Source: Micromonospora echinospora (lineage in GTDB: Bacteria; Actinomycetota; Actinomycetes; Mycobacteriales; Micromonosporaceae). Taken from it: 64,000 bases of DNA. A program made the translations under genes and the position numbers. The stretch's first letter is position 1. Each line of letters starts with the position of its first letter. The stretch is from positions 3,038,001 through 3,102,000 of the forward strand of contig NZ_JACHJC010000001.1 in the NCBI RefSeq assembly GCF_014203425.1. The letters run 5' to 3'. The notes under the pieces were generated by a model. That model was not told where the DNA came from, searched no databases, and saw nothing but the letters and a program-made list of their open reading frames with translations. Of this stretch, positions 1 through 8,242 are shown in pieces.

Positions 1-2
1 GC

Positions 3-170
3 AGTCGCCACCGGCGCCCGGCTCACCGGCGACCCGTCCGCCGGATCGTGGACGACGAGTTCGCCACCCTCGCCGCCGGCGCCCCACACTCCACCTATGA
101 GCTGCGCAACCGTGTACATGCGGCCGTGCTTGCCCCGGCCTGGGCGGGGCAAACGCGTTTCGCCCGGTGA
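3..170 (+). CDS. C-terminal end of an unrecognised protein (truncated by window start)
   Basis: An open frame enters from the left edge and stops at TGA 168-170, 21 bases before the next gene. The last ~40 residues (IVDDEFATLAAGAP, then STYELRNRVHAAVLAP) look like real protein. The first ~14 residues in this frame are Arg/His/Pro-rich. In contrast, bases 1-45 read in frame 1 give a natural-looking stretch (AVATGARLTGDPSAG) with high G/C third positions. The frame therefore seems to change near base 45, which could be a frameshift, a sequence error or chance. No family recognised. Confidence 0.35.
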   Translation, partial: SRHRRPAHRRPVRRIVDDEFATLAAGAPHSTYELRNRVHAAVLAPAWAGQTRFAR

Positions 171-191
171 CCGGCCGGGTAGGCGGATCCG

Positions 192-1784
192 ATGACCTCC
201 ACCGCCGACGCCGTCGTCATCGGAGCCGGGCACAACGGCCTGGTGGCCGCGAACCTGCTGGTGGACGCCGGCTGGGACGTCACGGTCCTGGAGGCCACCG
301 AGGCGCCCGGCGGGGCCGTGCGGTCCGCGTACGTGACAGCGCCCGGTTACCTCAGCGACCTGTACAGCTCGTTCTACCCGCTCGGTTACGCGTCCCCCGT
401 CCTGGACGGGCTGGACCTGGAACGGCACGGCCTGTCCTGGACGCACGCCCCGGACGTGCTGGCGCACCTGCTCCCGGACGGGCGGGCCGCGGTGGTCAAC
501 CGCGACCTGGACACCACAGCCGCGTCGATGGAGGCGTTCGCGCCCGGCGACGGGGAGCGCTGGCGGCACGCGTACGCCGACTGGCGTCAGGTCGCCGAGC
601 CGATGCTGCAGACCATCACCACCCCGTTCCCGCCGGTACGCGGCGGGCTCGGCCTGTTGCGGCAGCTCCGGATCGGCGGCGCGCTCCGGCTCGCCCGCCG
701 CCTCGTGCTGCCGGTACGCAAGCTCGGCGCGGAGCTGTTCGAGGGCGAGGGCGGGCCCGTGCTGCTGGCCGGCTGCGCCCTGCACACCGACCTGTCCCCG
801 GAGGAGGCCGGCTCCGGGGTGTACGGCTGGCTGCTCGCCATGCTCGGCCAGCAGGTGGGCTGGCCGGTGCCGGTCGGCGGCGCGCAGCGGATCACCGACG
901 CGCTGGTGGCCCGGCTGGTCGAGCGGGGCGGGCGGATCGAGTACAGCGCCCGGGTCGAGCGGGTGCTCACCGCCCGGGGCCGCGCGATGGGCGTACGCAC
1001 CGCCGGGGGAACCGACTGGCGGGCGCGCCGCGCGGTGCTCGCCGACGTGCCCGCGCCTGCGCTCTTCCTCGACCTGGTCGGCGCGGCGGCGCTGCCGCCC
1101 CGGATGGTCGAGGACCTGGCGCACTTCAAGTGGGACGGCTCCACGCTCAAGGTCGACTGGGCGTTGTCCACGCCGGTGCCGTGGAAGAACCGGGAACTGG
1201 CCGGCGCCGGCACCGTGCACCTGGGCGCCGACATGGACGGCCTGACCACGTACGCGGCCGAGCTGGCCCGCGGCGAGCTGCCCCGGGACCCGTTCCTGCT
1301 GGTGGGGCAGATGTCGGTGGCCGACCCGAGCCACTCCCCGCCGGGCACCGAGTCGCTCTGGTCCTACACGCACCTGCCGTTCCGGCGGGACTGGCGGGCC
1401 GAGGACGTGGCGGGGCACGTGGAGCGGATGGAGGAGGTGCTGGAGGCGGCGGCACCCGGATTCCGGGCGTCGGTCGTCGGGCGGCACGTGGCCGGCCCGG
1501 CCGACCTGGAGGCCGCCCAGCCCAGCCTGGTGGGCGGCGCGCTCGGCGGTGGCACTGCTGCCGCGTACCAGCAGTTGTTCCTGCGGCCGATCCCCGGCCT
1601 GGGCCGCGCCGACACCCCGGTGGACCGGCTCTACCTGGCCAGCGCCTCCGCCCACCCCGGCGGCGGCGTCCACGGCGCGCCGGGGGCGAACGCGGCACGG
1701 GCCGCGCTGGCCCGCGATCGGGCCGTCACCGGCGCGGTGTACGCCCGCACGATCGCCGCCGCCCACCGCGCCGTCTACCGCTGA
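192..1784 (+). CDS. FAD-dependent oxidoreductase, phytoene dehydrogenase-like (COG1233 type)
   Basis: 530 aa. The N-terminus carries the dinucleotide-binding fold VVIGAGHNGLVAANLL (about residues 8-23), followed by the acidic VLEA and the GGAVRS segment typical of CrtI/phytoene-desaturase-like flavoproteins. The C-terminus has the matching FAD-contact stretch LYLASASAHPGGGVHGAPG. Such enzymes oxidise or isomerise carotenoids or other lipids, but many actinobacterial members have no known substrate. No crtB, crtE or other carotenoid gene is seen nearby, so I do not call it CrtI. The ATG at 192 follows a weak GGCGGA. It converges on the mannosyltransferase at 2224-3000, with a terminator hairpin between them. 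Confidence 0.85.
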   Translation: MTSTADAVVIGAGHNGLVAANLLVDAGWDVTVLEATEAPGGAVRSAYVTAPGYLSDLYSSFYPLGYASPVLDGLDLERHGLSWTHAPDVLAHLLPDGRAAVVNRDLDTTAASMEAFAPGDGERWRHAYADWRQVAEPMLQTITTPFPPVRGGLGLLRQLRIGGALRLARRLVLPVRKLGAELFEGEGGPVLLAGCALHTDLSPEEAGSGVYGWLLAMLGQQVGWPVPVGGAQRITDALVARLVERGGRIEYSARVERVLTARGRAMGVRTAGGTDWRARRAVLADVPAPALFLDLVGAAALPPRMVEDLAHFKWDGSTLKVDWALSTPVPWKNRELAGAGTVHLGADMDGLTTYAAELARGELPRDPFLLVGQMSVADPSHSPPGTESLWSYTHLPFRRDWRAEDVAGHVERMEEVLEAAAPGFRASVVGRHVAGPADLEAAQPSLVGGALGGGTAAAYQQLFLRPIPGLGRADTPVDRLYLASASAHPGGGVHGAPGANAARAALARDRAVTGAVYARTIAAAHRAVYR

Positions 1785-1965
1785 CCACCCCCGCACCCGT
1801 TTCGGCTGACCACCTGGTCCGCGAACTGCGGAACACCGGCAGAACGGTTCACCGGAAGCTCGTCACCGCCGGCCGTGTCGGCGCGTCCCGCCATCTCGGG
1901 TCTCGGCAAGCGAGATGGGCAGCCCACATCTCGGGAGTCAGCGTAGATCCGGTCGCCACTTCTCC

Positions 1966-2103
1966 GATGTGGTGGCAACGAAGTGCCCCGGATTCAGCCA
2001 CTTCGCCGGGCTGGCGAACCGGGCCACCACCACGGCGAAGTGGTGGCAACGGAGCGCCCGGCATCCAGCCAGCTCCCCGACCTGGCGGGCCACCCTGCTC
2101 AAG
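1966..2103. repeat. Two degenerate tandem repeats (~71-nt period) in a convergent intergenic region
   Basis: The 439-base gap 1785-2223 has no convincing gene. Two related units begin GATGTGGTGGCAACGAAGTG (1966) and GAAGTGGTGGCAACGGAGCG (2037). Each continues through CCGG(a/c)TcCAGCCA and ends in GGGCCACC. Upstream (about 1890-1940), shorter pieces reading ATCTCGGG/GAGATGGG form related inverted copies. Open frames across the gap are short and overlap one another on both strands, as expected for repeat DNA of this base composition. Confidence 0.6.
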
Positions 2104-2162
2104 GCGGTGCTGCGCCGATGGCGGCAGAGCAAAGGGCGCAGCGGGGGATGTGGCAGAGCGAG

Positions 2163-2205
2163 CGCGCCCTCACGCGCGGTGACAGTTGCGCAGCGTGAGG
2201 GCGCG
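2163..2205. terminator. Bidirectional hairpin terminator
   Basis: A perfect 13-bp stem pairs CGCGCCCTCACGC (2163-2175) with GCGTGAGGGCGCG (2193-2205) around a 17-nt loop. It lies between the convergent genes ending at 1784 and 2224. There is no T-run, as is usual in high-GC actinobacteria. Confidence 0.75.
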
Positions 2206-2223
2206 TTGCGGCGTGCGGGTAGG

Positions 2224-3000
2224 TCAGGAGTCGATGTTGCGGTGCCGGCTGCGCAGCTTGAACGGCATCAACGCGCTCTCGATCTTCGTGGCGGTGGTCA
2301 TCTTCGAGTCGCCGTCACGGCGCTCCTCGAAGCGGATCGGCACCTCCAGGATGGTGTGTCCCAGCTTGGTGGCGAGGTAGTGCATCTCCACCTGGAAGCT
2401 GTAGCCGTTCGACTGGACCCGGTCCAGCCCGATCTCGCGCAGCGCCTCGGCCCGCCAGATCTTGAACCCGGCGGTCAGGTCACGGATGCGCACCCGCAGC
2501 AGCGTGTGCACGTACAGGTTGGCCCAGCCGCTGAGCGCGCGCCGGTAGAGCGGCCAGTTCTCGTCCAGCTCACCGCCGGGCACGTACCGCGAGCCGATGA
2601 CCACCGAAGCCTGCGTGGAGAGCAGCGCGCCGAGCATGCCGGGCAGCGCCTCCGGCGGGTGCGACAGGTCGGCGTCCATCTGGGCGACGAAGTCCGCGCC
2701 GTCGTCGAGCGCCCGGCCGATGCCGTCCACGTACGCCCGGCCGAGACCCTCCTTGCCCGGGCGGTGCACCACCGTCACCCGCTCCGGGTGCTCGATGGCC
2801 AGCTTGTCGGCGACCTCACCGGTGCCGTCCGGGGAGTTGTCGTCCGCGACCAGCACCTTCAACCCCGGCAGAGGCAACGCGAGGAGGCGCTCGACCAGCA
2901 CCGGGAGGTTGCCCGCCTCGTTGTAGGTCGGAACGACGACGGTCAGGCGCGCATCCCCCCACGGGGAGGGCAACTGCACGGGTTCGATCATCACGGACAT
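2224..3000 (-). CDS. Polyprenol-phosphate mannosyltransferase (GT2, Ppm1/DPM-like)
   Basis: 258 aa. It has the GT2 start TVVVPTYNEAGNLPVLVERL-type region, then VLVADDNSPDGTGEVADKL and the metal-binding DADLSHPPEALPGML, as in dolichol/polyprenol-phosphate-mannose synthases. It would move mannose from GDP-mannose to polyprenyl phosphate at the membrane, making the donor for lipomannan and protein mannosylation. No membrane domain is fused, so it is the stand-alone catalytic form. The ATG at 3000 sits one base after GAGG. The next ATG (2991, MIEPVQ) has a better spacing of about 10 nt and may be the true start. It fits the glycan theme of the neighbouring cluster. Confidence 0.88.
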   Translation of the reverse strand: MSVMIEPVQLPSPWGDARLTVVVPTYNEAGNLPVLVERLLALPLPGLKVLVADDNSPDGTGEVADKLAIEHPERVTVVHRPGKEGLGRAYVDGIGRALDDGADFVAQMDADLSHPPEALPGMLGALLSTQASVVIGSRYVPGGELDENWPLYRRALSGWANLYVHTLLRVRIRDLTAGFKIWRAEALREIGLDRVQSNGYSFQVEMHYLATKLGHTILEVPIRFEERRDGDSKMTTATKIESALMPFKLRSRHRNIDS

Positions 3001-3083
3001 CCTCGGTCAGCCGACAGGTTCACCTGAGAGGGTATCCAGTGGGCCGCGCGTCGGCCGCACAGACGCCCCGCCCGAGGGATCGA

Positions 3084-3530
3084 TCACCGCTCCGGCTTCT
3101 GCCGCGTCGCGATGTCGGACAGCCGGGCCAGCGTCTCCCGGTTGCGCAGATGCAGCACCAGGTCGTTGAGCTTGGTCCGGACCCACCGCAGCGGCCCGGC
3201 GGCGAAGTCCTCGCCGAGGGTCACCCGGGTCCGGCCGTCCTCCAGCGGTTCCAGGGCGAACGCCACGATCGCCTCGCCGGCCGGCCACAACCCGGCGCGC
3301 AGCACGAGCCGGTGCGGCGCCTGGCACTCCAGCACGGTGGACTTGTCCTGGAGCGAGAACGGCCAGGGCCCGGCCCGATGGTGCAGATTGCTGCCGACGC
3401 GGGGCCACGCGTCGTCCACGTCCCGCACGTGCGCGGTGCCCACCACCCAGTCGCTGTACGTCCACCCGTCCGCGAGCACCTCGAAGACCTGCTCCGGGGG
3501 CGCGTCGATCACCTTCTCCACAACCGCCAT
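3084..3530 (-). CDS. SRPBCC (START/polyketide cyclase-fold) family protein
   Basis: 148 aa from ATG 3530 (MAVVEKVIDAPPEQVFEVLA). In-frame GTG 3533 and TTG 3536 lie just upstream. The opening beta strand and 'APPEQVFEVL' helix, the later VTLGEDFAAGPL and the long C-terminal helix are typical of the Bet v1-like SRPBCC fold. Such proteins hold a hydrophobic ligand, but the ligand here is unknown. It lies 83 bases upstream of the Ppm1-like gene on the same strand and is divergent from the heptose operon. Confidence 0.75.
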   Translation of the reverse strand: MAVVEKVIDAPPEQVFEVLADGWTYSDWVVGTAHVRDVDDAWPRVGSNLHHRAGPWPFSLQDKSTVLECQAPHRLVLRAGLWPAGEAIVAFALEPLEDGRTRVTLGEDFAAGPLRWVRTKLNDLVLHLRNRETLARLSDIATRQKPER

Positions 3531-3712
3531 CACCAACCGGTACCCCGGCGCGGGCCGCCGCTAACGGCGATGCGGGTTAGCTTCTCGGGGGCGGCGGGTA
3601 ACGCCGGACCGGGCCGGTCGTGGCACGCGTGCGCCGGCCGTGCGGCACCGGCGGGGCGCGCCTGGCGCCGACGTCGACGTTTACTCCTCGGGGGCTCGGG
3701 AACCCGCCGCCC

Positions 3713-5377
3713 GTGCGACGGGACCAGGAGCGGGATCAGTGCAGGTCAGCCCGGGTTGACCCGGGTGCTGACCGGTTCCCGTCCGGCCTGTACGACGCGG
3801 TGCTGCTGGACCGGGACGGCACGCTGGTCGAGGACGTGCCGTACAACGGCGATCCGGAGAAGGTACGGCCGGTGCCGGGTGCTCGGGAGGCGCTGGACCG
3901 CTTGCGGGCGGCCGGGTTGCGGCTCGCCGTCGTCACGAACCAGTCCGGCCTGGCCCGCGGCTACTTCACCGCGGACGAGCTGCGCCTGGTCAACGCCCGG
4001 GTGGAGGAGCTGCTCGGGCCCTTCGACCACTGGGCGATCTGCCCGCACGCGGAAGCCGACGGGTGCGCCTGCCGCAAGCCCGCGCCCGGCCTCGTGCACG
4101 AGGCCGCTGCCGCGCTCGGCACCACACCCACCCGGTGCGTGCTGATCGGGGACATCGGCGCGGACACGGCTGCCGCCGCCGCTGCGGGGGCCGCCGCGAT
4201 CATGGTGCCCACGCCGGCCACCCGGGCCGCCGAGGTGGCCGCCGCGCCGACAGTCGCCGCCGACCTGCCGGACGCGGTGAGCACCGTGCTGGCAAGGATG
4301 CGCCTGACGGCCGCGCCGGAACGCGCGCGCCGCAGCCGCCGGGGCACTGTCCTCGTCGTGCGCAGCGACGCCGCCGGGGACGTGCTGGTGACCGGTCCGG
4401 GCATCCGCGCGGTAGCGTCCGGGGCCGAGCGGGTGGTGCTGCTGTGCGGGCCACGCGGCCGGGCCGCAGCCGAACTGCTGCCCGGCGTGGACGAGATCAT
4501 CGAAGCGCCGCTGCCCTGGATCGACGCGCCCGCCCCACCCGTCGACCCCGCCGCCATGCGCGCGCTCACCGACCGGCTCGCCACGGTACGCGTCGACGAA
4601 GCGGTCGTGTTCACCTCCTTCCACCAGTCACCCCTGCCCCTGGCGCTGCTGCTGCGCCTGGCCGGCGTGCCCCGGATCAGCGCCATCAGCGACGACTACC
4701 CCGGCAGCCTCCTCGACGTCCGCCACCGCGTCCCCGCCGGCGTACCCGAACCCGAACGCGCCCTGTCCCTCGCCGCCGCCGCCGGCTACGCGCTGCCCGA
4801 CCACGACGAACCCGCCCTGCGCATCCGCACCGACCGCCTTCCGCCGCCCGCGGCCGAGGCCGGGGCGGCCGGCTACGTGGTGCTGCACCCCGGATCCTCG
4901 GTGGAGACCCGCGCCTGCCCGGAGGAACTGGCCACCCGCGTGGTCCGGGTGCTCGGCGCGGCCGGTCACCGGGTGGTGGTCACCGGCGGGCCGGACGAGC
5001 GAGGGCTGACCGCGCGGGTCGCCGCGGCGGGCGGCGTCGACCTGGGCGGGCGCACCGGGCTGGCGGAGCTGGCCGCGGTGGTCGCCGGAGCCGGCGCGCT
5101 GGTGGTCGGCAACACCGGGCCCGCGCACCTGGCCGCGGCGCTCGGCGTGCCGGTGGTGAGCCTGTTCGCGCCGACGGTGCCGTTCGGACAGTGGGGGCCC
5201 TACCGGGTGCCGACCGTGCGCCTCGGTGACGCGGCGGCGCCCTGCCGGGACACCCGCGCCACCGTCTGCCCGGTCCCCGGGCACCCGTGCCTGTCGGCGG
5301 TCGAGCCGGGCCGGGTGCTGGAGGCGTTGCGGCTGCTCGGCGTGCCGGCGCCGGTCCCGGGCGGGGTGGTCGGATGA
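3713..5377 (+). CDS. Fusion: GmhB-like heptose-bisphosphate phosphatase + GT9 (heptosyltransferase-like)
   Basis: 554 aa from GTG 3713. Open frame runs back to GTG 3620, but that part is Arg/Pro-rich and unlike protein. Residues ~28-180 are a HAD-IIIA phosphatase: nucleophile motif D33-R-D35-G-T, then VVTNQSGLARG, then the zinc-site pattern C110-P-H112...C118-A-C120 followed by RKPAPG, a hallmark of GmhB, and IGDIGAD. GmhB removes the 7-phosphate of D-glycero-D-manno-heptose 1,7-bisphosphate. Residues ~230-550 are a GT9 domain, with VVRSDAAGDVL at its start and the donor-site stretch NTGPAHLAAALGVPVVSLFAP. Fusing a pathway enzyme to the likely user of its product is unusual. It overlaps the next gene by 4 nt (ATGA). 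The start is uncertain, with no clear ribosome binding site. Confidence 0.85.
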   Translation: MRRDQERDQCRSARVDPGADRFPSGLYDAVLLDRDGTLVEDVPYNGDPEKVRPVPGAREALDRLRAAGLRLAVVTNQSGLARGYFTADELRLVNARVEELLGPFDHWAICPHAEADGCACRKPAPGLVHEAAAALGTTPTRCVLIGDIGADTAAAAAAGAAAIMVPTPATRAAEVAAAPTVAADLPDAVSTVLARMRLTAAPERARRSRRGTVLVVRSDAAGDVLVTGPGIRAVASGAERVVLLCGPRGRAAAELLPGVDEIIEAPLPWIDAPAPPVDPAAMRALTDRLATVRVDEAVVFTSFHQSPLPLALLLRLAGVPRISAISDDYPGSLLDVRHRVPAGVPEPERALSLAAAAGYALPDHDEPALRIRTDRLPPPAAEAGAAGYVVLHPGSSVETRACPEELATRVVRVLGAAGHRVVVTGGPDERGLTARVAAAGGVDLGGRTGLAELAAVVAGAGALVVGNTGPAHLAAALGVPVVSLFAPTVPFGQWGPYRVPTVRLGDAAAPCRDTRATVCPVPGHPCLSAVEPGRVLEALRLLGVPAPVPGGVVG

Positions 5378-6348
5378 ACATCCTGCTGTGGCACGTGCAC
5401 GGCTCCTGGACGACGTCCTTCGTGCACGGCAAGCACCGCTACCTCGTGCCGGTGACCCCCGACCGGGGCCCCTACGGCCTCGGCCGGGCGCGCACCTACC
5501 CGTGGCCGGACAGCGCCGTCGAGGTCACTCCCGAGGCTCTGCGGGACACCGACGTCGACCTGGTCGTCCTCCAGCGCCCCGAGGAGCTCGACCTGGCCGC
5601 CGAGTGGCTCGGCCGCCGTCCCGGCCGCGACCTTCCGGCGATCTACGTCGAGCACAACACGCCGAAAGGCGACGTGCCGAACACCCGGCACCCGATGGCC
5701 GACCGCGACGACCTGCTCCTGACGCACGTCACGGCCTTCAACGAGCTGTTCTGGGACAACGGGACGACCCGCACCACAGTGGTCGACCACGGCGTCGTAC
5801 CGCCCGCCGTCGAATGGACCGGGAAGCTCGACCGCCTCGCCGTCGTCATCAACGAGCCGGTACGCCGCTGGCGGATCACCGGCACCGACCTTCTCGCCCG
5901 GTTCGCCGCCGTCGCCCCGCTCGACGTCTACGGCATGAAGGTGGCCGGCCTCGCCGCCCACCTCGGGCTGCCCGAGGACCGGCTGACCAGCCACGACGAC
6001 GTACCGCAGCACGCCATGCACGCCGAACTCGCCAAACGGCGCGCCTACCTGCACCTGTGCCGCTGGACCTCACTCGGCCTCAGCCTCGTCGAGGCCATGA
6101 CCATGGGCATGCCCGTGGTGGCGCTGGCCACCACGGAAGCGGTGGAAGCCGTACCGCCGGAGGCGGGCGCGCTCTCCACCCGGGTCGACACGCTCGTCGA
6201 CGCCGCCCGTGGCCTGCTGGACGACCCGGAGTCCGCCCGCCGGGCGGGCGCCGCGGCGCGGGCCGCCGCCCGGAGCCGCTACGGCCTGGAGCGTTTCCTC
6301 GCCGACTGGGACCGGCTGCTGGAGGAGGAAGTATGCGCATCGCGATGA
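5374..6348 (+). CDS. Glycosyltransferase, GT4-like (GT-B fold)
   Basis: 324 aa; starts MNILLWHVHGSWTTSF, its ATG overlapping the previous stop. Supporting regions are IYVEHNTPKGDVPNTRHP, VVINEPVRRW and, near the C-terminus, CRWTSLGLSLVEAMTMGMPV. This last stretch matches the donor-binding helix of GT4-like enzymes, with the second Glu of the E-x7-E motif kept but a Ser/Thr-rich segment in place of EPFG. Likely cytoplasmic. From context it probably adds a sugar, possibly heptose, to an envelope or metabolite acceptor, but donor and acceptor cannot be read from the sequence. It overlaps the next gene by 16 nt, suggesting coupled translation. Confidence 0.8.
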   Translation: MNILLWHVHGSWTTSFVHGKHRYLVPVTPDRGPYGLGRARTYPWPDSAVEVTPEALRDTDVDLVVLQRPEELDLAAEWLGRRPGRDLPAIYVEHNTPKGDVPNTRHPMADRDDLLLTHVTAFNELFWDNGTTRTTVVDHGVVPPAVEWTGKLDRLAVVINEPVRRWRITGTDLLARFAAVAPLDVYGMKVAGLAAHLGLPEDRLTSHDDVPQHAMHAELAKRRAYLHLCRWTSLGLSLVEAMTMGMPVVALATTEAVEAVPPEAGALSTRVDTLVDAARGLLDDPESARRAGAAARAAARSRYGLERFLADWDRLLEEEVCASR

Positions 6349-7550
6349 TCTCGGAGCACGCCAGCCCGCTCGCCGTCCTCGGCGGCGAGGACGCCGGTGG
6401 CCAGAACACGCATGTCGCGGAGCTCTCCGCCGCGCTCGCGGCCGCCGGTCACGACGTCCGGGTCTACACCCGGCTCGACGCGGTGGACCTGCCGGTGAGC
6501 GTCCGCGCCCCGGACGGGTACGAGGTGGTGCACGTACCGGCCGGGCCGGCCGAGCCGGTGGCCAAGGACGACCTGCTGCCGTACATGCCGGCGTTCGGGG
6601 ACTGGCTGGCCGACCGGTGGCGCGCCGGCGACTGGCAGCCCGAGGTGGTGCACGCGCACTTCTGGATGAGCGGGCTGGCCGGGCTCGCCGCGGCCCGCCG
6701 CGCGGGCGTGCCGGTGGTGCAGACCTACCACGCGCTCGGTACCGTCAAGCGCCGCCACCAGGGCGTGCAGGACACCAGCCCGCCGGGCCGGGTCGAGCAC
6801 GAGCGGAAGCTGGGCCGCTCGGTGGACCGGGTGGTCGCCCAGTGCCAGGACGAGGTCGCCGAGCTGGTCCGGATGGGTGTGCCCCGCTCCCGGATGACAG
6901 TCGTGGCGTCGGGGGTGAACCTGTCCACGTTCTCCCCGCTCGGCCCGGTCGCCGACCGTGACGGCGGCCGGGCCCGCATCCTCACCGTCGGCCGGCTGGT
7001 CGAGCGCAAGGGCTTCCAGGACGTCATCCGGGCCGTCGCCGAGGTGCCGGACGCGGAGTGCGTCGTGGTCGGCGGCCCGCCGGCCGGGCTGCTGGAGACC
7101 GACCCGTACGCGTTGCGCCTGCGGACGCTGGCCCGCTCCCTCGGCGTCGCCGACCGGGTACGGCTGGTCGGCGCGGTGCCCCGGGAGGAGATGGGCCGCT
7201 GGTACCGGTCGGCGGACGTGCTCGTCGCCGCCCCCTGGTACGAGCCGTTCGGGCTCACCCCGCTGGAAGCGATGGCGTGCGGCGTACCGGTGGTCGGAAC
7301 CGCCGTCGGCGGGCTCATCGACACGGTGGTGCCCGGCCGCACCGGCGACCTGGTGCCGGCCCGCGATCCGGCCGCCCTCGCCGCGGCGATCCGGGGCCTG
7401 CTCGGCGACCGGATCCGCCGGTTCGCCTACGCCACCGCGGCGCTGGAGCGGGCCCGCACCCGCTACTCGTGGGCCACCGCCGCGGACCGCCTCACCGAGC
7501 TGTACGGCGAGGTAACCACCGTCGGCCGCCCCACCCGGGTGGTCGCCTGA
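6333..7550 (+). CDS. Glycosyltransferase family 4 protein
   Basis: 405 aa, starting MRIAMISEHASPLAVLGGED. The glycine-rich GGEDAGGQNTHVAELSAAL resembles the sucrose-phosphate-synthase/MshA branch of GT4. The retaining-GT4 signature EPFGLTPLEAMACGVPVV (E-x7-E) is intact near residue ~305. ILTVGRLVERKGF marks the start of the donor domain. ATG 6333 follows GGAGGAAG, a good ribosome binding site, inside the previous gene. The stop overlaps the GmhA start (TGATG). It sits between the GmhB/GT9 fusion and GmhA, so a role in using the activated heptose is likely but not shown. Confidence 0.9.
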   Translation: MRIAMISEHASPLAVLGGEDAGGQNTHVAELSAALAAAGHDVRVYTRLDAVDLPVSVRAPDGYEVVHVPAGPAEPVAKDDLLPYMPAFGDWLADRWRAGDWQPEVVHAHFWMSGLAGLAAARRAGVPVVQTYHALGTVKRRHQGVQDTSPPGRVEHERKLGRSVDRVVAQCQDEVAELVRMGVPRSRMTVVASGVNLSTFSPLGPVADRDGGRARILTVGRLVERKGFQDVIRAVAEVPDAECVVVGGPPAGLLETDPYALRLRTLARSLGVADRVRLVGAVPREEMGRWYRSADVLVAAPWYEPFGLTPLEAMACGVPVVGTAVGGLIDTVVPGRTGDLVPARDPAALAAAIRGLLGDRIRRFAYATAALERARTRYSWATAADRLTELYGEVTTVGRPTRVVA

Positions 7551-8242
7551 TGGCGGCGACCCCGCCGGCCGCCGGCGGCACGCTGCTGGAGGACCACCTG
7601 GCGCTGCTGGCCGCCGCGCTGCTGCCGCTGCGGGAGTCGGAGCGGATGCTGGCCCGCTGGGGTGAGGAACTGGCGCACCGGCTCGCCGCCGGCGGGCGGC
7701 TGCTGGTGGCCGGCAACGGCGGCAGCGCCGCCGAAGCCCAACACCTCACCGCCGAACTCGTCGGCAAACTCCGCCATGACCGCCAACCCCTGTCCGCCAT
7801 CGCCCTGCACGCCGAAACCAGCGCCCTCACCGCCATCGCCAACGACTACGGGTACGACGAAACCTTCGCCCGACAGGTCCGCGCCCACGGCCGACCCGAC
7901 GACATCCTCCTACTCCTCACCACCAGCGGCACCAGCACCAACCTCCTCACCGCCGCCCACGCCGCCCACCAGACCGGCCTGCGCTGCTGGGCCTTCACCG
8001 GCCCCGCACCCAACCCCCTCGCCGACCTCTGCCACGAGCACCTGGCGATCGACTCGCCGGACGGGCAGGTGGTGCAGGAACTGCACCTGGTGGCCTCGCA
8101 CGTGCTCTGCGAGTACATGGAACGGGCGCTGCCCGCGGCGCTCGCCGCCCCGGCGCCGGCCGAACCGGTGCGTACCGGCGTCGAGGTGGTGCTCGGCGAC
8201 CCGGACCCGGCGGCGCCCGCCGGACCGGGAGGCCGGGCATGA
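7550..8242 (+). CDS. gmhA: Sedoheptulose-7-phosphate isomerase (GmhA, SIS domain)
   Basis: 230 aa. One SIS domain with VAGNGGSAAEAQHLTAEL, then AIANDYGYDETFARQV and LTTSGTSTNLLTAA, in the same order and spacing as E. coli GmhA. The C-terminal QVVQELHLVASHVLCEYME carries the conserved catalytic-region Glu/His. GmhA converts sedoheptulose 7-phosphate to D-glycero-D-manno-heptose 7-phosphate, the first step of ADP-heptose synthesis. An Ala/Pro-rich tail of ~35 residues follows the domain. The start ATG 7550 overlaps the upstream stop and its stop overlaps the HldE start. Gut-level alternative: a DiaA-like SIS protein, made unlikely by the HldE neighbour. Confidence 0.88.
   Translation: MAATPPAAGGTLLEDHLALLAAALLPLRESERMLARWGEELAHRLAAGGRLLVAGNGGSAAEAQHLTAELVGKLRHDRQPLSAIALHAETSALTAIANDYGYDETFARQVRAHGRPDDILLLLTTSGTSTNLLTAAHAAHQTGLRCWAFTGPAPNPLADLCHEHLAIDSPDGQVVQELHLVASHVLCEYMERALPAALAAPAPAEPVRTGVEVVLGDPDPAAPAGPGGRA

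Noticed and set aside
192..1784. Naming the oxidoreductase crtI
   Set aside because: The fold fits, but there are no carotenoid genes nearby and the substrate cannot be read from the sequence.
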